Below, piece by piece: positions 58,501 to 64,000 of a DNA stretch of 64,000 bases. A program made the translations under genes and the position numbers. Below the pieces are notes generated by a model. That model searched no databases. It had not been told where the DNA came from and saw only the letters and a program-made list of their open reading frames with translations. Source of the stretch: Phycomyces blakesleeanus NRRL 1555(-) (lineage: Eukaryota > Mucoromycota > Mucoromycetes > Mucorales > Phycomycetaceae); the NCBI RefSeq assembly GCF_001638985.1, contig NW_017265142.1, positions 852,949 through 916,948 on the forward strand, in the 5' to 3' direction. Within the stretch, counting starts at the first letter, position 1; each line of letters opens with the position of its first letter.

Positions 58501-59348
58501 CACCGAGAGAAAAGGCGGAACGGACAATGACAGGGTATCCTATCTCATCGGCGGCAGACAAGGCTTCGTCTACGCTCTCAACAGCAGTGGATTGAGCAGC
58601 AGGGATACCAATCTCATTGAGGGCCTTGACGAAGAGGTCGCGATCTTCAGAAGTTACCAATGTTTTGATAGGTGTACCGAGAACTTTGATGTTAAGACGA
58701 TCGAGAACACCCATACGATCGAGCTGGATGCCACAGTTGAGAGCGGTTTGTCCACCAAAAGTCAAAAGAATACCATCTGGACGCTCTCTTTCAAGAATAT
58801 GGATAAGATATTCAGGTGTGACAGGCAGAAAGTAAACCGAGTCGGCCAAAGAGTGAGATGTTTGGATGGTAGCAATGTTTGGATTAACCAAGATCGTTTT
58901 TACACCAGACTCGCGCAATGCTTTAATAGCTTGAGAGCCTGAATGATTATAAGGGGTTAAATAAGTTACAGGTTTGTTGTATTTTTTTAAAGAAAAGAAA
59001 GAACGAAAATAATAAACGAAAATTGGGATTGCTCTTACCAGAATAATCAAATTCACCAGCTTGGCCAATAGAAAGTCCTCCAGATCCTACCACAAGAACG
59101 TTTTGAACATCTAACAAAGGAACTTCGCCTAGAATTTCTTCGGATACTTGAACAGCGGCTCCATCACGACTAGATCGAGAAATAGACGAAGATGAAAAGA
59201 AACGGACAATGCCAATGGGTACGGACTTTTTAGGAGTCGCACGGACTGCAGGACGGAGAGTGGATAGGCGAGAAAAGGATTGAATAGAGGAATGCAAGAC
59301 AGTAGTTGTAAGCCTTGGGTTAATTTTTGAGTGTATACGGCTGTACAT
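55593..59348 (-). CDS. CPA2: Carbamoyl-phosphate synthase, arginine-specific large chain
   Basis: Three exons (59348-59039, 58938-58113, 57981-55593) join in phase to 1,174 residues. The enzyme makes carbamoyl phosphate from bicarbonate, ammonia (from the small chain's glutaminase) and two ATP. The N-terminal about 60 residues ([20 protein letters not shown], many Ser/Arg, then [13 protein letters not shown]) look like a mitochondrial presequence, which points to the arginine-specific enzyme rather than the pyrimidine CAD type; no aspartate transcarbamylase is fused. The two synthetase halves begin [20 protein letters not shown] and [22 protein letters not shown]-grasp segments include [14 protein letters not shown] and [11 protein letters not shown]. 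The C-terminal allosteric domain is at about 1020-1174. A complete gene. Confidence 0.93.
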
Positions 59349-59799
59349 TTCAATATATATATATGTGTGTGTGTGTTTTGCTGTTTAAAGGCTGATAACT
59401 TCTAGTTGTTTCACTTGATGAGGATATTGTCGATATAAGTTTTGTCGAACGCCAGAAGACCAGAAGTAATCAAATAGAAACCACAGTTCATGAAAGCACA
59501 AAAAATAAAGTCTTTTTGTTCTTGTTTTTTTTATGTGATTTCTGACACGAATTTCTGCGATATAAATCCTTGATAAAAAAGAGATGACAAAAATTATCGA
59601 TGGTTTGTTGCTTGCTTATTTGATAAAAGAGTATAAAGCTAAAAGATGACAAGGATTTCAGTGCATATTTATGCTCTTTTTTGTTGGTGACTTTGAACTT
59701 CATGACTCATTCCATGTCGATGATTTGATACTGACCACACTTTACCAAAGCTCCGATTTAACGATGTAACATACCAAATTTGAACGATTTTTCTTCACA
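59349..59799. other. Upstream region of CPA2 and LINE target site
   Basis: Contains the CPA2 promoter (TATATATATATGTGTGTG just upstream of the ATG). The first copy of the LINE target duplication is at 59783-59799. No uORF was assigned. Confidence 0.55.
59783..59799. repeat. LINE target-site duplication, left copy
   Basis: AACGATTTTTCTTCACA, identical to 62661-62677. Confidence 0.9.
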
Positions 59800-62421
59800 C
59801 CTATATGCCTCTTTAATTACGCGTGTCTACAATGATGCTCTCATCCATTCCTTATTTCCTTCTTCTTGGACAGATACTTGTGTGCGGCTTTTGCCAAAGA
59901 AAGGTGACCTGTCTCTCCTCCGTAACTGGCGCCCAATTGCCCTCATTAATTGTGACGCTAAAATTTTCACCCGCCTCCTCAATATCCGCATGACCCCAAT
60001 CGCCAATACTGTCCTTAACCCGTATCAAACTGGATTCCTTCCATCTCGATTTATTGCGGATAACGGCCTTTTGGTGAAATTGGTTATGGAACAAGCCCAC
60101 AAGACTTCTTCTACCGCAATTGGCGTCCTTCTCGACCAGGAAAAAGCCTATGACCGCGTCCATCCTCGATATCTTTAAACAGTCCTCCTCAAATATGGCT
60201 TTCCACATTCATTTGTCATTTCTATCACTTCCCTCTTCTTCCAGACTCGCGTACGCTTTAATGTTAATGGTTACATTTATTCTCCTGTCCTTCAATCCCG
60301 AGGTTTACGCCAAGGTGACCCGCTATCTCCTGTCCTTTTCAACTTTGTCCTCAAACCTTTGCTCCTTCGTATACTTGATGATTCTCTTTTTCAAAGCTAC
60401 ACAATTCCCCAATCCGTTCCTTCCACTTCTCTTAAAGTATTAGCCTATGCTGATAATTTCCTCGCCTTTCTCAAGGATCCTGAAGATTTACACCGCCTCA
60501 ACGAACATCTTCATACTTACGGCCTAGCATCTAATGCTAAGGTCAATATGCACAAAACCCATGCCCTCTCTCTGTCCGGATTCACACTACCAGAATGGCA
60601 GATCCCTCTCCAATCTGTCGGTATCACCTCGTGGTATGATCGCTTCTCTTCCTCGCCGGCAATTTACCTAGGCTATCCACTCATCGACACCATCACACAA
60701 CGTGATGCATTCGGCGCAAAACTTCTCAATGATATACGCTTGGCAACACAGTTGCACTCTCAACGTTACCTTTCAGTCCGTGGACGCGCCACAATCGTCA
60801 ACTCTCTCATTCTTTCTCGTCTTTGGCACGTCATTCGTCTTGTTTGGTTTCCAAAGACCTTCATGAACACTCTACGGTCTATTGTTCGTAAGTTTGTCAT
60901 GCGCCGCATGTTTCCAAGAGTAAAATATGCTACATTATGTCTTCCACGGTCCGTTGGAGGGCTGGGTCTCATAGATCCGGCTGCCCAACAGTATGTGAGG
61001 TATACGAATAAATTTCAGAAAGGGAACAATAGGTACTGTGAGAGTGTTGTTTATTTAAGAAAGAAGATCATAGCTGTTTATATAAACATTTGGTTCCCTA
61101 ATTTAAGATCTCCGTTAGTTAATGGTTGATTATCACTGAAGCAGTGTGAAGTGTACGAGTGCCTGGTGTGTGTTACGTTCCTGAGATGTGACCCTGCCAG
61201 GTTCATTAGCAATTGTAGTATCCGTTCTGGATTGTGGAGTTTGTATTTCACTCAATTGTGGTGTGTATACCACAGTATGCTCTTCAATTTCGATGGCTTC
61301 TTCCTCTTCTCTTTCCTGCTCGTGCCACACTCTCTATTCCTATTCGTTGGCTACGTGCTCATATTTCTATGTATTCTTCCGCTTCCCCTTTCCATTTGCT
61401 TGATCCTACATTCTTTTTCTTTTTTTCTACCAGTCGCAAAGGCACTTTTCCTTTCCCTTCTGCGCTGTCTTTATTCTTTTCTGCTTATGATAAACTACCT
61501 TCCTTAGACATACCTCCTTCTCTTTCTTTTGCTACATGTTTTTCTCTTCCTCTTAGTGCTATATATCATTCTTTACCACATAACACTTTTTTTTCTAATT
61601 CTCGCTTTCATCAACTGTTGGTTTCTGATGCTTTCTACTACGATCCTTTACTTCTCTGTTTTTCTCGTCTCCATCTATCTTCTCGAACAACATGTCCAAT
61701 CCTCATCAACCGATTTTTCCGCATTGTTGACACGCACACACAGGTCATACACCCCTTCTTTGCCTCTCTTTGCCTTCCACCCTCCCACCCTTCCGCTTCC
61801 CATGATAGCTCATATGGCACAGTTGTCCCTATGCACCTCTCAATATCCTTTGCCTCCTTTATAAGACAACTCAAACTTTCCCGACATTCGTTTCGACTCC
61901 TATGCCCCCCTCCAGATCCAAACCCCCACCAATCGGTCTCACGCCTGTCACCTCGCCAATGGAATTTCTTCTGGTTTTTGACCTTGTCCACTTCCACCCA
62001 CAACATATGGTTTCGACTTCTACATAACTCTCTTTCCCCAGCTTCCATCCTTCATGCTATTATCACCAGCTTTGTCGCCTCCCCCAAGTGCCGTCTATGT
62101 GGTTACTCTAACCAGACTCCTGAACATTTCCTTGTTGAGTGTCCTCTCGTTTGGCAAGTTTGGACTATGACTATGCATATGTGGATACCACACTGGCAAG
62201 CCCAACCGTCCACAATACTTCGTACCTTTTATGCTCTCGCCCTCCCTCCCTCCCCTCCTCATATTAACTCATATCATGTTTTGGATGGTGTTCTTGCCGC
62301 AGTGTGGAAAGCGTACTGGCGCACAATTTTTGACGATGTGCCTTTTGTTCCTGCCAATGTAGTTGTTTCTGTGAACGAATCGCTTCAATTTTTCTTTCAG
62401 TCTTCCCATCTCCTAGACTAG
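59800..62421 (+). pseudogene. LINE reverse transcriptase fragment, YADN active site
   Basis: Codons start at the truncation (LYASLITRVYNDAL) and run through RT motifs LLPKKGDLSLLRNWRPIALIN, LLDQEKAYDRVHP, LRQGDPLSPVLFNF and KVLAYADNFLAFL. The second Asp of the YADD motif is Asn (AAT). There is one TAA at 60176-60178 after HPRYL. The LTR at 60996-61274 interrupts the frame between DPAAQ and the segment FRWLLP. When it and one GTATG are discounted, the frame stays in register to the stop at 62421, which includes the C-terminal zinc finger CRLCGYSNQTPEHFLVEC. Dead by truncation, stop, insertion and active-site change. Confidence 0.9.
60996..61274 (+). mobile_element. Solo LTR, family B (copy 2)
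   Basis: 279 bp starting TGAGGTATAC and ending GTATACCACA, flanked by GTATG (60991-60995 and 61275-61279). It aligns with 11534-11832. Its ends form an imperfect inverted repeat. It has no internal retrotransposon sequence. Confidence 0.88.
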
Positions 62422-62660
62422 GTCTCTCACTCTTGTGCTCCATCTACTTTCTACTTTCTCCTGTATTATTTCTTCTCGTCGTTCTTTTTCTTCTGTTAAT
62501 TTTGTTTCCCTCTTCTCTGTAATTTTCTCGTTTCCTACTACATAGTCCCCACACTTTGTGTGTTCATCAATCTCCCCCCAGGCATCTACCTCTCCTTCTT
62601 TAGGAAGTACGACCTGTTTTTGGGAAATTTAATAATAAAACTTTGTCTCATACAAAAAAA

Positions 62661-62677
62661 AACGATTTTTCTTCACA
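62661..62677. repeat. LINE target-site duplication, right copy
   Basis: AACGATTTTTCTTCACA directly after the A tract of the LINE. The first A residues are ambiguous between tail and duplication. Confidence 0.9.
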
Positions 62678-63373
62678 ATACAAAAAATAAAAGCACAAGT
62701 ATGAACCTCTTCAAAATTATATATAGATATGCTAGTTATTATAAATCACTGTAGAGCCATAATTATCATACTTGATATATTCAATCTGATTATTTTTTCC
62801 CGGATATAATGAGATTTCAATATTTGTCTATTTGTCATTGTATGTCTTTGTGGGACTATCTATCACACAACACTATCAAATTCTTCAAAAAAAAATTACG
62901 CACAATATCTTAATCACTATCACAGTAGCAAAACGTTACTCTGTTCATAAGTGTAAATTTTGTTACTCAACTTGTCATTCGCAATCTATCAGTCAAAGGC
63001 AAAAAATAGAATAAATGTGTTAATTTTCATGCTAATCAATCAATCAATCAAAAAAAAAAAATAAGAACAGACATCTATAGGCATATGATTTTTGAAAACG
63101 TATTATATACGCTTAATAGACTAGAATCTCATATTAACCCTATACTCTATTATTATCCTACAGTAGTTTCTTATATGTCTTCTCTGTATATAAATGTCTC
63201 TTCTATCAAGCATATAAAAAAAAGATATGCCTATTATTGCATTGTAGTTACTGTTATGCAAAAAAAATCGATAAATGTGTTAATTCTAAATACACAATAT
63301 TAAATATAATATAGCAATCTGCTATCCAAGATAACATTGGATCCAAAAATATTTTGCACATACACACACAAAC
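62678..63373. other. AT-rich spacer, no gene seen
   Basis: Short AT-driven frames only. An ATCA tandem run lies at about 63033-63049. Confidence 0.5.
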
Positions 63374-63936
63374 TGTGGTATTTCAGGTACAAAACAATAG
63401 AAAATAATAAATTTGATAATAGAGACGTATAGAAATACTTTGAGACGTATAGAAATACTTTGAGACTGTATATAAGTTGTTCTTTATTCATAAATAAAAA
63501 GTGTCCCTTTTTATAAGAAAACACAATCTGCTCTTGTCATTACGTCTTAGTTTCTTAAGGCTTTCTTCCTTTACTATATTTGGTTATTAGAGTGTATTTA
63601 CTGCTTAACTAGTGTCGGTGTTACAATTATGACATCAAGTCATAAATCGTACTTCTTTAGCTCTTAGCTATTCTTTTCTCTTTTATACTAGAGCTTTAGG
63701 ACTTCCTACTAAATTAGCTCCATATCGATCTGACACATTTTACCTGGCAGTATGATATAATTATCTTAACAATCTTTAAGATATTATCTACAGTACTAAG
63801 TGTAATAATTATTGGGCTGATTACTTAATTGTTTATATATATTTTATACTGACAAGATGATAGCTACTACGCTATCCCAATATGAATATGTTCTTATATG
63901 TGATAAATCCAACATCCGAGTGTCTGGATCACCACA
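63374..63936 (+). mobile_element. LTR, family A (copy 3), possibly the 5' LTR of a longer element
   Basis: 563 bp matching the 543-bp family-A LTRs, starting TGTGGTATTTCAGG and ending GGATCACCACA. It is longer because a stretch of about 20 bp (cgtatagaaatactttgaga) is duplicated in tandem at about 63425-63464. Unlike the other copies it has no matching 5-bp duplication (left CAAAC, right CTACT), and a TGG occurs four bases after its end. That fits either a 5' LTR whose element continues past the window or a rearranged solo LTR. Confidence 0.85.
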
Positions 63937-64000
63937 CTACTGGCACACCATTGTATTCTTTAAGCAGAATAAACATGCACTAAGGCAAGTGGCCACCTTT
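63937..64000. other. Window end, unassigned
   Basis: 64 bp after the LTR. If the LTR belongs to a longer retrotransposon this would be its primer-binding-site region and leader. There is too little sequence to decide. Confidence 0.35.

Larger units (their letters stand above)
59800..62660 (+). mobile_element. 5'-truncated LINE with poly(A) tail and 17-bp duplication
   Basis: A non-LTR retrotransposon fragment flanked by the 17-bp repeat AACGATTTTTCTTCACA. The 5' end starts inside the reverse transcriptase and the 3' end is a short A tract (ACAAAAAAAA), the signature of target-primed reverse transcription with truncation. It is related to the LINE at 25877-31090 (shared RVYNDAL/GL, LLPKKGDL, LRNWRPIALIN). 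A 279-bp solo LTR is inserted in it. Confidence 0.93.

Noticed and set aside
45219..59348. Functional cluster of NPR2, REG1-like gene and CPA2 (nitrogen/arginine control)
   Set aside because: The genes are on different strands, about 7 to 10 kb apart, and interspersed with RPAP1 and other genes. Nothing indicates co-regulation.
1..64000. tRNA, rRNA or other structured RNA genes
   Set aside because: I scanned for tRNA-like TTCGA/TTCAA arms with matching stems and saw none convincing; a tRNA search program would be needed to exclude them.

Overview
The window looks like nuclear DNA from an early-diverging fungus, most likely a Mucoromycota (Mucorales-type) species. Host genes have short GT-AG introns, the intergenic DNA is very AT-rich, and the recognisable genes are eukaryotic and fungal: mitochondrial ATP synthase delta, Tim9, Npr2, RPAP1, a Gyp5-type RabGAP, a Reg1/AreA-GATA-like-domain protein and the arginine-specific carbamoyl-phosphate synthase large chain. 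The species cannot be fixed from the sequence alone. A run of exactly 100 N (20643-20742) marks a scaffold gap.

The left half (1 to about 31 kb) is a transposon graveyard. In order it holds: a C2H2-finger transposase with five in-frame stops (778-3822); a decayed Harbinger element with convergent Myb-like and DDE genes (6448-8860); a fold-back MITE (9217-10950) split by an intact Tc1-like element with 41-bp inverted repeats (9318-10672); a decayed Tnp2-like transposase (11343-16195) carrying a solo LTR and a dead Tc1-like element; a third Tc1-like element with tandem-repeat ends and its own solo LTR insertion (17880-20372); a SWIM-finger remnant of a Mutator-like transposase; a free solo LTR; a fungal DDE-endonuclease pseudogene split by another solo LTR (22965-25630); and a C-rich two-ORF LINE (25877-31090). 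Many insertions are resolved to the base by TA or 5-bp target duplications.

The right half carries the host genes with sparse repeats: GYP5-like (+, 32199-35657), a repeat-bearing 5-kb spacer, ATP16 (-, 40882-41812), a small orphan gene (-, 43950-44318), TIM9 (+, 44585-45105), NPR2 (-, 45219-47122), a Cys-rich 98-aa gene (-, 48034-48330), RPAP1 (-, 49193-52519), a REG1-like gene (+, 53804-55166) and CPA2 (-, 55593-59348). A 5'-truncated LINE with a 17-bp target duplication (59800-62660), itself hit by a solo LTR, and a third copy of the 543-bp LTR close the window.

The host genes are housekeeping or signalling genes with no evident shared pathway. NPR2 (TORC1 and amino-acid control), the REG1-like gene and CPA2 (arginine synthesis) touch nitrogen and carbon metabolism, but this looks like coincidence. 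The most interesting content is the dense, datable nesting of mobile elements, transition-type inactivation of their catalytic sites, a MITE with a perfect 30-bp central hairpin, and a TIM9 intron whose expected 5' splice site is changed from GT to GA.
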